NCBI RefSeq assembly: GCF_003952485.1
Contig: NZ_CP034447.1
Coordinates: forward strand, 1,922,001 to 1,986,000
DNA length: 64,000 nucleotides
DNA from: Mesorhizobium sp. M1E.F.Ca.ET.045.02.1.1
GTDB taxonomy: Bacteria; Pseudomonadota; Alphaproteobacteria; Rhizobiales; Rhizobiaceae
Direction of reading: 5' to 3'
Below, piece by piece: positions 50,925-59,816 of this stretch. Under the pieces are notes generated by a model. The model ran no database searches. It saw only the letters and a list, made by a program, of their open reading frames with translations, and was not told where the DNA came from. Position 1 is the stretch's first letter. Every line of letters begins with the position of its first letter. The position numbers were made by a program, and so were the translations under genes.

Positions 50925-51068
50925 CCTTCTCCCCCTGTGGGAGAAGGTGGCCGCGAAGCGGCCGGATGAGGGGTGTTCCAGGGAACGCCAACGTCTCACT
51001 CCGCTGGAACACCCCTCATCCGTCTCGGCGCTACGCGCCGATCCACCTTCTCCCACAAGGGGAGAAGG
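50925..51068. repeat. Family B palindromic repeat between binding protein and permease genes
   Basis: The arms CCTTCTCCCCCTGTGGGAG and its inverse face outward; hairpins GGCCGCGAAGCGGCC and TCGGCGCTACGCGCCGA. Placed just 3' of the binding-protein gene, like the REP element after malE in E. coli, it could protect the upstream message and lower permease expression. Confidence 0.82.
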
Positions 51069-51081
51069 AGAGCGGCGCCCC

Positions 51082-52350
51082 TCACTTCACCGGCAGGCCC
51101 GTCGCCGAGGCGATCTGGCTGGCGGCGTCGTCGAGCGCGGCTTTGGCATCCGCGTAGCCGCCGGCCAGGTATTTGGTCTGCACGGCGCGGACGATGATCT
51201 CGGCATCGCTCTGGAACTGCGTGCCGCGACTCGGCACGACCTTGGGCAGCGTGGCGAGGATGTCTTTCCACACGGCCTGGTCGCCCCAATAGGGCTGACC
51301 CTGCGCGACGTAAGGATCGTCGAGCGCCGAGATCAGCGACGGCACCAGGCCGAAATCCTTCAGCATGGTGATCTGGCCCTCATTCGTCTCGAGCGTGTAT
51401 TTCAGGTAGGCGTAGGCCGCTTCCTTGTTCTTCGAAGACGAAGTGATGGCCAGCGAGGAGCCGCCGAGATTGGCGGCGCGCGGGCCGTCGGCGGTCAGGC
51501 TCGGCATCAGGTAGACGCCCCATTTGCCGCTTTCCTTCGGCGATTCGGTGCGGACCGTGCCTTCATACCAGCCGCCATAGACCTGGGTGGCGACTGTGCC
51601 GGCGGTGTTGTTGGTGATCTTGGTGCCCCAGTCGGCCGAGGACACGATGCCGGCGTCCTTCATCTCCTTGACCTTGGTCATGGCGTCGACGCATTTCGGC
51701 TGGTTGACCGTGATCGACTGGCCGTCCTCGGCGAAATAGGCGCAGCCCTGCTCGTTGGAGATCATGCGGAAGAATTCGGTGTCGCCGTTGAAATCGGCAT
51801 TGGTCATGGTGACGCCGGGATTGGCGGCCTGGATCTTCTTGCCGGCGGCGATGAAATCGTCCCAGGTCTTGATCGAGGCGGGATCGACGCCGGCCTTCTC
51901 GTAGAAATCGCGGCGGTAGAAGACGGCGACCGGGCCGGAGTCCCACGGCATCGCATAGGCCTTGTCGCCGACCTCGAGCTCGGTGCGCTTGAAGTCGGGG
52001 AATTTCTTCTGGTCTTCCGCCGTGTAGCCCAGCGTGTGCAGGTCGACGAAGCAGTCCGGGAACTGGCTCCAGTAGTTCTCGGCCTCGCCGTTCTCGATCG
52101 AGACGATGTCGGGCAGGCCGACGCCGCCGGCGGCGCAGCCGGCGATCGACTTGTCATAGGTCGGCTGGTTGCCGAGGTCCTGAACCGTGACCTTGATGTC
52201 GGGGTATTTCTTGTTGAAGCCCTCGACCGTCGACTTCAGCGACGAAGCGGCGATGTTCCAGCTCCATATCGTCAGTTCGCCGGATTGCGCGAGGGCCGGG
52301 CCGGAGCCCAGGGCAAGCAAAAGCGTGGCGCAGGTCAGTGTGGTGCGCAT
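51082..52350 (-). CDS. Sugar ABC transporter, periplasmic binding protein
   Basis: A 422-residue extracellular solute-binding protein of family 1. The signal peptide TLTCATLLLALGSGPALAQ is followed by ELTIWSWNIAASSLKSTVEG and, near the middle, MPWDSGPVAVFYRRDFYE. The substrate (a mono-, di- or polyol-type sugar) cannot be told from sequence. First gene of the operon, divergent from the AraC-family activator. Confidence 0.92.
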   Translation of the reverse strand: MRTTLTCATLLLALGSGPALAQSGELTIWSWNIAASSLKSTVEGFNKKYPDIKVTVQDLGNQPTYDKSIAGCAAGGVGLPDIVSIENGEAENYWSQFPDCFVDLHTLGYTAEDQKKFPDFKRTELEVGDKAYAMPWDSGPVAVFYRRDFYEKAGVDPASIKTWDDFIAAGKKIQAANPGVTMTNADFNGDTEFFRMISNEQGCAYFAEDGQSITVNQPKCVDAMTKVKEMKDAGIVSSADWGTKITNNTAGTVATQVYGGWYEGTVRTESPKESGKWGVYLMPSLTADGPRAANLGGSSLAITSSSKNKEAAYAYLKYTLETNEGQITMLKDFGLVPSLISALDDPYVAQGQPYWGDQAVWKDILATLPKVVPSRGTQFQSDAEIIVRAVQTKYLAGGYADAKAALDDAASQIASATGLPVK

Positions 52351-52376
52351 TGAAATCCTCCCATTTCGTTTGCTCT

Positions 52377-52428
52377 CTCACCGTGAGCATGGGTAGATTA
52401 TGCGGCGCGGTAGGCTTGTCCCCGACAA
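52377..52428. promoter_or_regulatory. Small palindromes in the AraC/binding-protein divergent region
   Basis: CTCAC-C-GTGAG (52377-52387) and TTGTC-CCC-GACAA (52416-52428) lie between the divergent starts. Either could be an activator or repressor half-site pair. The evidence is only symmetry and position. Confidence 0.3.
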
Positions 52429-52456
52429 AGGGAATAAGAAGTTGGCGGAAAGTAAG

Positions 52457-53323
52457 ATGCCCGGGCGTCCGTTCTATCAGCCAGGTGCCAGCAGCGTCGA
52501 AGGCCTGCCGCTGGCCTTGCAGATGTTCCATAACCACCCGCTGGTGATGCTGAAGCCGCATTGGCACGCCCAGGTCGAGGTGAACTTCATCGTGCGGGGC
52601 AGCGTGCACTACCGCATGGCGGAGCATGAGATCGCGCTGTCGGCCGGCGAGATGTGCCTGTTCTGGGGCGGCCTGCCGCACCAGATGGACGATCTGACGG
52701 ACGATGCGATCTATGCCGGCGCGCATCTGCCGCTGGTGCATTTCTTCAGGCTGCACCTGCCGGCCGATGTCAGGCACCGGCTGATGACCGGCGCGACGCT
52801 GGTGACGAATGCCACCGATCAGTCCGACGACGACAATTTCAAACGCTGGAACGATTATGCGCGCTCGGGCGACGCGGCGAAGGCCGAGCATGCCGTCAAC
52901 GAGCTGTTGTTGAGGCTCGAGCGGGTGCGTTTCGAACCTTACCGGCTGGTGCCGGGAACCACGGCCGGACAAGGGGCGGGCAGTCCCTTCGACCAGCAGT
53001 CCTCGCGCAATGTCGGGCGCATGTGCGATTTCATCGCCGAGAATTTCCTCTACGACATCGACTGCGTGAACATAGCGGCCGCCGCCGACATCCATCCGAA
53101 ATACGCCATGAGCCTGTTCAAGAAATCGACCGGCATGACGCTCAACGAATATGTGAATCTTTTGCGGCTGAGCTACGCGCAGGCGCTTTTGATGCATGAG
53201 GGCGCCAACGTGCTGAAGGTCGCGATGGACTCGGGCTTCGGCTCGCTCAGCGCCTTCAACAAGTCGTTCCGCAAGCTTGCCGGCATGTCGCCCTCCGATT
53301 TCCGCAGGGCGGGCGTCCGGTAG
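52457..53323 (+). CDS. AraC-family transcriptional regulator
   Basis: About 288 residues. The N-terminal cupin-like sugar-sensing domain has KPHWHAQVEVNFIVRGSVHY. The C-terminal double HTH has AAAADIHPKYAMSLFKKSTG and VAMDSGFGSLSAFNKSFRKL, then MSPSDFRR. I favour MPGRPFYQ as start; an in-frame ATG at 52400 would add 19 residues. It probably activates the divergent sugar ABC operon. Confidence 0.9.
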   Translation: MPGRPFYQPGASSVEGLPLALQMFHNHPLVMLKPHWHAQVEVNFIVRGSVHYRMAEHEIALSAGEMCLFWGGLPHQMDDLTDDAIYAGAHLPLVHFFRLHLPADVRHRLMTGATLVTNATDQSDDDNFKRWNDYARSGDAAKAEHAVNELLLRLERVRFEPYRLVPGTTAGQGAGSPFDQQSSRNVGRMCDFIAENFLYDIDCVNIAAAADIHPKYAMSLFKKSTGMTLNEYVNLLRLSYAQALLMHEGANVLKVAMDSGFGSLSAFNKSFRKLAGMSPSDFRRAGVR

Positions 53324-53342
53324 CCGCAGACTATTGCGTCGA

Positions 53343-54722
53343 TCAGGCGGCGGGTGCCTTCACCGCCGGAAAGCTGACGATCACAACAAGCCCCGGATTG
53401 TTGTCCGCCAACACGATGGTGGCGCCATGCAGGTCGGCCACCGCCTTGACGAGGCTGAGGCCAAGGCCGCTGCCGGGCGTCGTGCGGCTGGAATCCAGCC
53501 GGTAGAGCCGCTGGAAGACCTTCTCGCGCTCTTCGGGCGGAATGCCGGGGCCGTTGTCGCGGACATGGACGAGGATGCTGTCGTCCCGGCGGGACACCGC
53601 CAGCTCGATCGCCGTGCCCGGCGGGCAATGCCGCAGCGCGTTCTCGACCAGATTGGAGAGCATCTGCATGAGCAGGTCGCGATCGCCGTGGATATACCGT
53701 TTCGTATCCGGAACGAGCTTTGTGGCCAGGGATTTCCCGTCGTCCTCGGCGACATCGGCATAGACCTCGCCGATGGTCTCGACGATGCCGCCGACGTCGA
53801 GATCGACGAAGCGGGCCTTGCGCGCCCCGGCCTCGATCTGGGCGATGCGCAGCAAAGCGTCGAACGTCTGGTTGATCTGCAGGCTTTCGGCGCGCGCATC
53901 GGCCAGCTCGCCGGTGACATCCTCGCCCGATGCCGTCTTGTCGGCGGCCTGCTCCAGGATCATCTGCAGGCGGTTGAGCGGTGTCTTCAAGTCATGCGCG
54001 ATGTTGGCGCTCACCTCCCGCATGCCGTCGACCAGCGCCGACAGCCGGTCGAGCGCGGCGTTCACCTGGGTGGACACCGCGTCGATGTCGTCGCCATTGC
54101 CGATCAGCGGGATGCGCGCGTCGAGCCGTCCGTGCGAGACGTCGACCATGGTGGCGGCAATGCCGTCGAGGCGCCGCTGGACACGCGAGGCAAGCAGGGC
54201 GCCGCCGGCGATCGCCAGGCCGGTGATGAACAGCGTGCCCCAGCCGAAGCTCATCAGTACGATGGTCTCCAGCTCGTCGGTCCCGGCGAGCGAGAAGGCG
54301 ACCGTCAGATTGTTGCCGCCAACCTCGCCCGTATAGGCGCGGTACATCGTGTCGGGCGGCACGCCCGGCAATCTGACTGCGAACATCGAGAAACCGTCGG
54401 GCAGGCCGGAAGCGGTGAAGTTTCCGGCCAGATGGTTGCCGTCGGGATCGGTCAGCGAGAAAAGCTGGTCCTTGTCCGGGCTGAGGTCGGCATTGTTTTT
54501 GACCGAGGCGATAAGGTCGTCCCTGTCGTTCTCCGCATAGGTCAGGGCGACGACCGAATAGGTCTCCTTGATGGATTGATCCAGCCGTCTCGCCAGGTCG
54601 GCGCTCATCAATTGATAGACGATCGCGCCGGACAGGATGAAGGCAAGCACGAACAGGAAGGCGAAGGTCAGCGCCAGCCGGAACGGCGTGCTGCGCAACA
54701 GGCTGAGAGGGGTGTCTTTCAT
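53343..54722 (-). CDS. Sensor histidine kinase
   Basis: A 459-residue membrane kinase. TM1 (LALTFAFLFVLAFILSG) and TM2 (GWGTLFITGLAIAGGALLA) bracket a periplasmic sensor of about 120 residues, followed by HAMP. The H-box is ANIAHDLKTPLNRLQ, the N-box NLVENALRHCP, G1 VRDNGPGIP and G2 GSGLGLSLVKAVADLHGA. Third gene of the response regulator, DUF1232 protein and kinase chain; its signal is unknown. Confidence 0.93.
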   Translation of the reverse strand: MKDTPLSLLRSTPFRLALTFAFLFVLAFILSGAIVYQLMSADLARRLDQSIKETYSVVALTYAENDRDDLIASVKNNADLSPDKDQLFSLTDPDGNHLAGNFTASGLPDGFSMFAVRLPGVPPDTMYRAYTGEVGGNNLTVAFSLAGTDELETIVLMSFGWGTLFITGLAIAGGALLASRVQRRLDGIAATMVDVSHGRLDARIPLIGNGDDIDAVSTQVNAALDRLSALVDGMREVSANIAHDLKTPLNRLQMILEQAADKTASGEDVTGELADARAESLQINQTFDALLRIAQIEAGARKARFVDLDVGGIVETIGEVYADVAEDDGKSLATKLVPDTKRYIHGDRDLLMQMLSNLVENALRHCPPGTAIELAVSRRDDSILVHVRDNGPGIPPEEREKVFQRLYRLDSSRTTPGSGLGLSLVKAVADLHGATIVLADNNPGLVVIVSFPAVKAPAA

Positions 54723-54726
54723 CGTG

Positions 54727-55107
54727 TCAGGCGGGCTTCGGCCAGAACAGCCAGAGCAGCGCCAGCGCCGCAACGATCCAGACCGCGATCATGAAGATCA
54801 GGCCGGCCCTGCTGCCCGGCCTGGCGCGGTGCGCGGCCTCGGCGCGGAATTCCTGCATGAGATCGGGCGGGACCAGCTTGACCGCCAGCATGATGCCGAG
54901 CGGGACGATCAAAAGGTCATCCAGGTAGCCGACGACCGGGATGAAGTCCGGGATGAGATCGATGGGGCTGAGGGCATAGGCCGCGACCGCCCCGGCGGTC
55001 GCCTTCGCATACCAAGGTACGCGGTGGTCGCGGGCGGCAAGCCACAATGCCACCGTGTCGCGCTTGATGGCGCGCGCCCATCGCTTTGCAGTATCCAGCA
55101 TCGGCAT
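54727..55107 (-). CDS. DUF1232 (YkvA-family) membrane protein
   Basis: A 126-residue protein with the DUF1232 motif YALSPIDLIPDFIPVVGYLD. It has hydrophobic segments at about 40-80 and a C-terminal helix AGLIFMIAVWIVAALALLWL. It sits between the response-regulator and kinase genes, four bases before the kinase start, so it is co-transcribed with the two-component pair. An ATG two codons in is an alternative start. Function unknown. Confidence 0.88.
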   Translation of the reverse strand: MPMLDTAKRWARAIKRDTVALWLAARDHRVPWYAKATAGAVAAYALSPIDLIPDFIPVVGYLDDLLIVPLGIMLAVKLVPPDLMQEFRAEAAHRARPGSRAGLIFMIAVWIVAALALLWLFWPKPA

Positions 55108-55163
55108 GTCGCTTATATACGGACAGCCGGTCGGACGCGCGAGATGCGATCACGCATGGATCG

Positions 55164-55841
55164 TCAACCCGGTGCGTGCAGGCTGTAGCCGGTGTTGCGC
55201 ACGGTATGGATGAGCGGCACGTCGAACGGCCTGTCGACCTTGGCTCTCAGCCGGCTGATATGGGTCTCGACGACACTGGTCTTGGGATCGAAATGGAAGT
55301 CCCAGACGCGCTCCAGCAGCATGGTGCGGGTGATGACGCGGCCCTCGCCGCGCATCAGCACTTCGAGCAGGCTGAATTCCCGGGGCTGCAGGTCGATCGC
55401 CTGGCCCTGCCTGGTCACGCGCCGCATGATCAGGTCCATTTCCAGATCGGCAACGCGCAGAGCCGTCTTCTGCTCCTGCGCCGCCGGCCGGCGGCCGAGC
55501 GCGTTGATGCGGGCAAGCAGCTCCGAAAAGGCGAACGGTTTGACGAGGTAGTCGTCGCCGCCGGCCTCCAATCCCTCGACCCGGTCGTCGACGCCGCCGA
55601 TCGAGGTCAGGAATATGGCCGGCGTCTGGATGCCTGCGGCACGCACCGCCTTGATCAGGGAAAGACCGTCCAGGCCGGGGATCATGCGGTCGGCCACGAT
55701 GACGTCATAGGCATCGCGGGTGGCCGCGATGAGCGCGTCATGGCCGTTGCGCAGGAGATCGCAGGCGTGTCCGGCCTCGGTCAGCCCCCTGACGATGTAG
55801 TCGGCGGTCCTTGGGTCATCCTCAACCAGCAGAAGTCGCAT
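55164..55841 (-). CDS. OmpR/PhoB-family response regulator
   Basis: A 225-residue regulator. The receiver domain (1 to about 120) begins RLLLVEDDPRTADY. The phospho-accepting Asp is in VIVADRMIPGLDG, Thr/Ser in IFLTSIG, and Lys in YLVKPFAFSE. The C-terminal winged helix ends VVETHISRLRAKVD and IHTVRNTGYSL. Its cognate kinase is two genes downstream. An upstream in-frame extension is open but unlikely. Confidence 0.94.
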   Translation of the reverse strand: MRLLLVEDDPRTADYIVRGLTEAGHACDLLRNGHDALIAATRDAYDVIVADRMIPGLDGLSLIKAVRAAGIQTPAIFLTSIGGVDDRVEGLEAGGDDYLVKPFAFSELLARINALGRRPAAQEQKTALRVADLEMDLIMRRVTRQGQAIDLQPREFSLLEVLMRGEGRVITRTMLLERVWDFHFDPKTSVVETHISRLRAKVDRPFDVPLIHTVRNTGYSLHAPG

Positions 55842-55934
55842 GTTGGCCTGTCGTCCGGAGTCCAGCGCAAGCGGCATGCTAGCATCGGCGACGGCCCATT
55901 CCCACAAGCCCGGCTTACGCGCGCCTGTACGGTT

Positions 55935-55952
55935 CCTTACAAATTCGTAAGG
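55935..55952. promoter_or_regulatory. Inverted repeat upstream of the two-component genes
   Basis: CCTTAC, AAATTC, GTAAGG: a perfect 6-bp inverted repeat 94 bp from the response-regulator start and 92 bp from the divergent methyltransferase start. Candidate site for the response regulator, serving either or both promoters. Confidence 0.45.
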
Positions 55953-56043
55953 ATGATCGAAAATACTGATGAGGCCTCGCAATGGGGCGGGAGAAAGGCT
56001 AGGGGATAAACGTCCTTGCCCGGGCCGGAGTGACTGATCCCGA

Positions 56044-56676
56044 ATGGCTTACACATCACTCAAGTCAGCGCCAAAGGCGTTCGACCAGCACAAGCGCCTG
56101 ATCGTCGTCCAGGCCGCCGCCGTGGTGGCCATCGTCCTGCTCCTGTTTTCCAGGCCGTTTCTCAGCGAGGGCTCGAACGGGCACGAGCTGATGGAGACCG
56201 CCGGCTTCGGCCTTGTGCTCGTCTGCTTTCTTGGCCGGCTGTGGAGCATCCTTTATGTCGGCGGCAGGAAGAATGACGAGCTGATCGTCTCGGGTCCGTT
56301 CTCGATGACCCGCAACCCCCTCTATTTCTTCTCGACCATCGGCGCGGTCGGCATCGGGCTGATGTTCGGATCGGTGCTGGCGGCAGCGGCGCTGGGGCTC
56401 GCAAGCTTCCTCGTTTTCCGGTTCACCGCCCGCATGGAGGCCGAGTTCCTGTCCGGCAAGTTCGGCGCCGCCTACGCCGCCTATGCCGAGCGGACGCCCC
56501 GGTTCTGGCCGAACCCGCTGCTTTACCAGGACCAGGATCAGTGGCTTTTTTCCACCGGCGCGCTGAAAAGCACGTTCCGGGACGGGCTTTATTTCCTGGC
56601 CTTGTTTCCGCTCATCGAAACGGTCGAGTATTTTCGCATGACGGGCGTGCTGCCGACCTTGTTTACCGTCTATTGA
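56044..56676 (+). CDS. Membrane methyltransferase of the isoprenylcysteine carboxyl methyltransferase/PEMT type
   Basis: A 210-residue protein with about five membrane helices. GPFSMTRNPLYFFSTIGAVG carries the RNPxY motif of this group. The SAM-binding end has EAEFLSGKFGAAYAAYAERT, then RFWP. Substrates in bacteria are usually lipids or small molecules; none can be assigned. It is divergent from the response-regulator gene and a plausible target of it. Confidence 0.85.
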   Translation: MAYTSLKSAPKAFDQHKRLIVVQAAAVVAIVLLLFSRPFLSEGSNGHELMETAGFGLVLVCFLGRLWSILYVGGRKNDELIVSGPFSMTRNPLYFFSTIGAVGIGLMFGSVLAAAALGLASFLVFRFTARMEAEFLSGKFGAAYAAYAERTPRFWPNPLLYQDQDQWLFSTGALKSTFRDGLYFLALFPLIETVEYFRMTGVLPTLFTVY

Positions 56677-56693
56677 TATTTCACCGCTCAACC

Positions 56694-56797
56694 CAAAGCG
56701 GATCGCGCCGAAACGAATTCAGGCGACGCGCTTCAAGTCTTTGTTTTGATGCATGTTATTGTCCCAAAACCGCTGCGCGCTTTTGGGCGACATGCAT
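56694..56797 (+). repeat. Family C (RIME-like) element, full length
   Basis: AAAGCGGATCGCGCCGAAAC, then GGCGACGCGCTTCAAGTC, then TTTGTTTTGATGCATG and the 45-bp palindrome closing GGGCGACATGCA. Same layout as the inverted copy at 16590. Located 18 bp after the methyltransferase stop. Confidence 0.65.
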
Positions 56798-56897
56798 TGA
56801 GCCGATTTGCACCCAAAAGAAGTCAGCGGCAACGCCTTGATGGCCTGAGCCGATCGAACATAAAGGTCGGGTCTGAACCTTGGCTGGCGGTAACACG

Positions 56898-57083
56898 ATG
56901 GACGCTCGCATATCGAAGCGCAAAATACCCGGACGGATGTCGGTTTTTGAGCTCGACGCCCTGCGGGAGGCTTTCAGGCGATCCGTTCGCGAGAACAACG
57001 TCACCGAAGTCGAGTGGGCCGAACACGCCAAGCTTTTCGTCAAAAGAGCGACCTATAGAGAAAGCCGCGCGATCAAGGCCTGA
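56898..57083 (+). CDS. Hypothetical small protein
   Basis: A 61-residue protein rich in charged residues, MDARISKRKIPGRMSVFELD at the N-terminus and a predicted helix ALREAFRRSVRENNVTEVEW. I do not recognise it. The protein-like amphipathic pattern supports it, but the RBS is weak (GGCGG) and it stands alone, so it may be spurious. Confidence 0.45.
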   Translation: MDARISKRKIPGRMSVFELDALREAFRRSVRENNVTEVEWAEHAKLFVKRATYRESRAIKA

Positions 57084-57390
57084 CTGGCCTGACGCCCTGC
57101 GGTCGCGGGTGCCGCGCCTCCGTTTCCCCCGGCGTTACGCTGCCGTCTCCTGACGGTAGACGAGTCCAGCCTCCTTCAACGGATGACAAGGCGGCGAACA
57201 TGTCTTTGACGGATCCGTACCGATTGACGGTCTGTATCCTTCGGTGTCCGTTGAATCGCGGTATTGCTCCAACTATTTGTTTTCACGCAATTCCGAGGTG
57301 AAAAGCCGTTTTACGCTGCCTTGGCATTGCGCTGGAGCAACAAATGAATTTGAGCGGCCGAGCGAGCCGATCTGAACCGGAACGGAGCAC
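57084..57390. other. Non-coding gap with a degenerate palindrome
   Basis: The only structure seen is at about 57288-57331, where GCAATTCCGAGG faces CCTTGGCATTGC, a degenerate relative of the element inside the tau operon. TTGCTCCA (57265) and TGGAGCAA (57334) flank it. The promoter of the LLM oxidoreductase should lie here. Confidence 0.45.
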
Positions 57391-58410
57391 ATGAAGAAGA
57401 TCGGATTTTTGTCGTTCGGGCATTGGTCGCCCTCGCCGCAATCGGGCACGCGCTCGGGTGCCGACGCGCTGCTGCAGTCGATCGACCTTGCGGTGGCGGC
57501 CGAGGAGCTCGGCGCCGACGGCGCCTATTTCCGCGTCCATCATTTCGCCCGTCAGCTCGGCTCGCCCTTTCCACTGCTTGCCGCCGCCGGCGCCAAGACC
57601 AAGCGCATCGAGCTTGGCACCGCCGTCATCGACATGCGTTACGAGAACCCGCTTTATATGGCCGAGGATGCGGGTGCGGCCGACCTCATCGCCGGCGGCC
57701 GGCTGCAGCTCGGCATCAGCCGCGGCTCGCCCGAGCAGGTGATCGATGGCTGGCGCTATTTCGGCTACGTGCCGGAAGAGGGCAAGACCGACGCCGACAT
57801 GGCGCGCCGCCACGCCGAGATTTTTCTCGACCTCTTGCGCGGCCAGGGTTTCGCCCAGCCCAATCCCAGGCCGATGTTTCCCAATCCGCCCGGTCTGCTC
57901 CGGCTCGAGCCGTTCTCCGAGGGCCTGCGCGAGCGCATCTGGTGGGGCGCGGCCACCAACGCCACCGCCGAATGGGCGGCCAAGCTCGGCATGAACCTGC
58001 AGAGCTCGACGCTCAAATTCGACGAGAGCGGTGAGCCGCTGCACATCCAGCAGGCCGAGCAAATAAGAGCCTACCGCGCCGCCTGGAAGGAGGCCGGCCA
58101 TACCAGGGAACCGCGCGTCTCGGTCAGCCGCAGCATTTTCGCCCTGGTCAACGACATGGACCGCGCCTATTTCGGCGGCAGCGAGGGCGAGGACCATTTC
58201 GGCTATATCGAGCCGGAAAAGCGCGCCGTGTTCGGCCGAACCTATGCCGCCGAGCCGGACGTGCTCGTCGAGCAGCTCAGGCAAGACCAGGCGATCGCCG
58301 AGGCCGACACGCTGCTGCTCACCGTGCCCAACCAGCTCGGCGTCGCCTACAACGCCCATGTCATCGAGGCGATCCTGAAGCACGTCGCGCCGGCGCTGGG
58401 CTGGCGGTGA
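57391..58410 (+). CDS. LLM-class flavin-dependent oxidoreductase
   Basis: A 339-residue bacterial-luciferase-like TIM barrel. GADGAYFRVHHFARQLGSP is the N-terminal substrate and flavin region, GTAVIDMRYENPLYMAEDAG the typical LLM block, and GGRLQLGISRGSPEQV the phosphate-binding turn. FMN or F420 use cannot be decided; FMN is likely in Rhizobiales. It is monocistronic with no informative neighbours. Confidence 0.9.
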   Translation: MKKIGFLSFGHWSPSPQSGTRSGADALLQSIDLAVAAEELGADGAYFRVHHFARQLGSPFPLLAAAGAKTKRIELGTAVIDMRYENPLYMAEDAGAADLIAGGRLQLGISRGSPEQVIDGWRYFGYVPEEGKTDADMARRHAEIFLDLLRGQGFAQPNPRPMFPNPPGLLRLEPFSEGLRERIWWGAATNATAEWAAKLGMNLQSSTLKFDESGEPLHIQQAEQIRAYRAAWKEAGHTREPRVSVSRSIFALVNDMDRAYFGGSEGEDHFGYIEPEKRAVFGRTYAAEPDVLVEQLRQDQAIAEADTLLLTVPNQLGVAYNAHVIEAILKHVAPALGWR

Positions 58411-58434
58411 TTTGGCGAAAACGGCGAGGCGCGT

Positions 58435-58592
58435 AATCTCCCCCCTTGCGGGGGAGATGGCCGACAGGCCAGAGGGGGTCGCCTCACGTAAATCGCCGAC
58501 CTGATCTCTTGTCGCAGAAGGGCGCCGGCGCTTCACGCGCGGCGACCCCCTCTGTCGCCTTCGGCGACATCTCCCCCTCAAGGGGGGAGATT
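58435..58592. repeat. Family A palindromic repeat, outward CTCCCC arms
   Basis: AATCTCCCCCCTTGCGGGGG and CCCCCTCAAGGGGGGAGATT form the outer ends. The inner ends are AGAGGGGGTCG and CGACCCCCTCTG, with the hairpins GGCCGACAGGCC and GTCGCCTTCGGCGAC. It lies between the LLM gene and the promoter of the second sugar operon. Confidence 0.8.
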
Positions 58593-58628
58593 GGCGCCGG
58601 CGCCCTCCCGTCCGCCTTACCATCGATA

Positions 58629-58657
58629 TTGACACCTGATAAAATGTCGCCCTAGTT
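58629..58657 (+). promoter_or_regulatory. Promoter of the ribose-type sugar operon
   Basis: TTGACA (58629-58634), exactly 17 bp, then CTAGTT (58652-58657): a good rhizobial sigma-70-type promoter. The start of transcription would fall inside the operator directly downstream. Confidence 0.65.
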
Positions 58658-58660
58658 TGC

Positions 58661-58684
58661 GTAATCGGTTACGTAACCGATTAC
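58661..58684. promoter_or_regulatory. Perfect 24-bp LacI-type operator
   Basis: GTAATCGGTTAC followed immediately by its exact inverse GTAACCGATTAC. The even-length palindrome with a central CG step (TTACGTAA) is typical of LacI/GalR sites. It overlaps the predicted transcription start, so binding should block initiation. The LacI-family gene at 62355 is the obvious repressor. Confidence 0.85.
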
Positions 58685-58708
58685 GGCTCATCAAAAGTGG
58701 AGGAAAGC

Positions 58709-59680
58709 ATGAGCAAGGTTTCAACTACCCATGGGCTCGATCTCGGCTCGTTCTCGCGCCGCCAGTTCCTCAAGACCAGCGCGCTGGCGGCCGGCGCGCT
58801 CGCCTTGCCGCTCGGTCCGGCGTTCGCCGCCGACAAGCCGAAGGTCGGCCTGGTGATGAAGTCGCTGGCCAACGAGTTCTTCAAGCAGATGCAGGCCGGC
58901 GCGGAGGAATACGCGGCCAAGAACAAGGACAAGTTCGATTTCGCCGCCGTCGGCATGAAGGACGAGCGCGATTTTGCCGCTCAGGTCGACGCCATCGAGA
59001 ACTTCATCACCCAGAACTACAACATCATCGTCGTGGCGCCGGCCGATTCGAAGGCCATGGTCACGCCAATCGCCAAGGCGCTGAAGGCCGGCATCAAGGT
59101 CATCAACATCGACGTTGCGCTCGACGAGAAAGCCAAGAAGAAGGCCGGCGTCGACCTCGCCTTCTTCGGCCCGGACAACCGCGCCGGCGCCAAGCTCGCC
59201 GGCGATGCGCTCGGCAAGGCGCTGGGCAAGGGCGGCAAGGTCGTCATCCTCGAGGGCAATCCGGAGGCCGACAACGCCAAGCAGCGCAAGCTGGGCTTCG
59301 ACGATTCGGTGAAGGAGTACAAGCTGAAGCTGCTCGACTCCAAGACGGCGCATTGGGAGACCGAGGAAGCCAACACGCTGATGACCAACTTCCTCACCCA
59401 GCATCCCGATATCCAGGGCGTGATGGCGGCGAACGATTCGATGGCGCTCGGCGTCGTCAAGGCGATCGACGCGGCCGGCAAGTCCGGCCAGATCAAGGTT
59501 GTCGGCTTCGACAACATCCCGGCCGTCGGCCCGCTGCTCAAGGAAGGCAAGATGCTCGCCACCGTCGAGCAGTATGGCGCGCAGATGGCGGCCATGGGCA
59601 TCGATTACGGCCTGCGCGAGCTTGCCGGCGAGAAATTCTCCGGCTGGGTCAAGACCGACGTGAAGCTGATCACCGCTTGA
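58709..59680 (+). CDS. Sugar ABC transporter, periplasmic binding protein (ribose type)
   Basis: A 323-residue RbsB-like protein. The N-terminal Tat-type signal SRRQFLKTSALAAGALALP suggests export in folded form. KVGLVMKSLANEFFKQMQAG, IDVALDEKA and AANDSMALGVVKAID are family motifs. GGAGGAAAGC precedes the chosen ATG; an in-frame ATG at 58697 would add four residues. First gene of an operon ending in its LacI regulator. Confidence 0.93.
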   Translation: MSKVSTTHGLDLGSFSRRQFLKTSALAAGALALPLGPAFAADKPKVGLVMKSLANEFFKQMQAGAEEYAAKNKDKFDFAAVGMKDERDFAAQVDAIENFITQNYNIIVVAPADSKAMVTPIAKALKAGIKVINIDVALDEKAKKKAGVDLAFFGPDNRAGAKLAGDALGKALGKGGKVVILEGNPEADNAKQRKLGFDDSVKEYKLKLLDSKTAHWETEEANTLMTNFLTQHPDIQGVMAANDSMALGVVKAIDAAGKSGQIKVVGFDNIPAVGPLLKEGKMLATVEQYGAQMAAMGIDYGLRELAGEKFSGWVKTDVKLITA

Positions 59681-59816
59681 GGCGAGCACGGGCGCCGGCA
59701 CTCCCTCTGGCGCCATCCATTCGCTTGTCTCATCATCGCCGCCGGCAAACTGTCGGCGGCGATGACCGCGCGCTCATACCGGTTTGCGGCGGAAGAGCGC
59801 CATTCAGGATTGCTGC

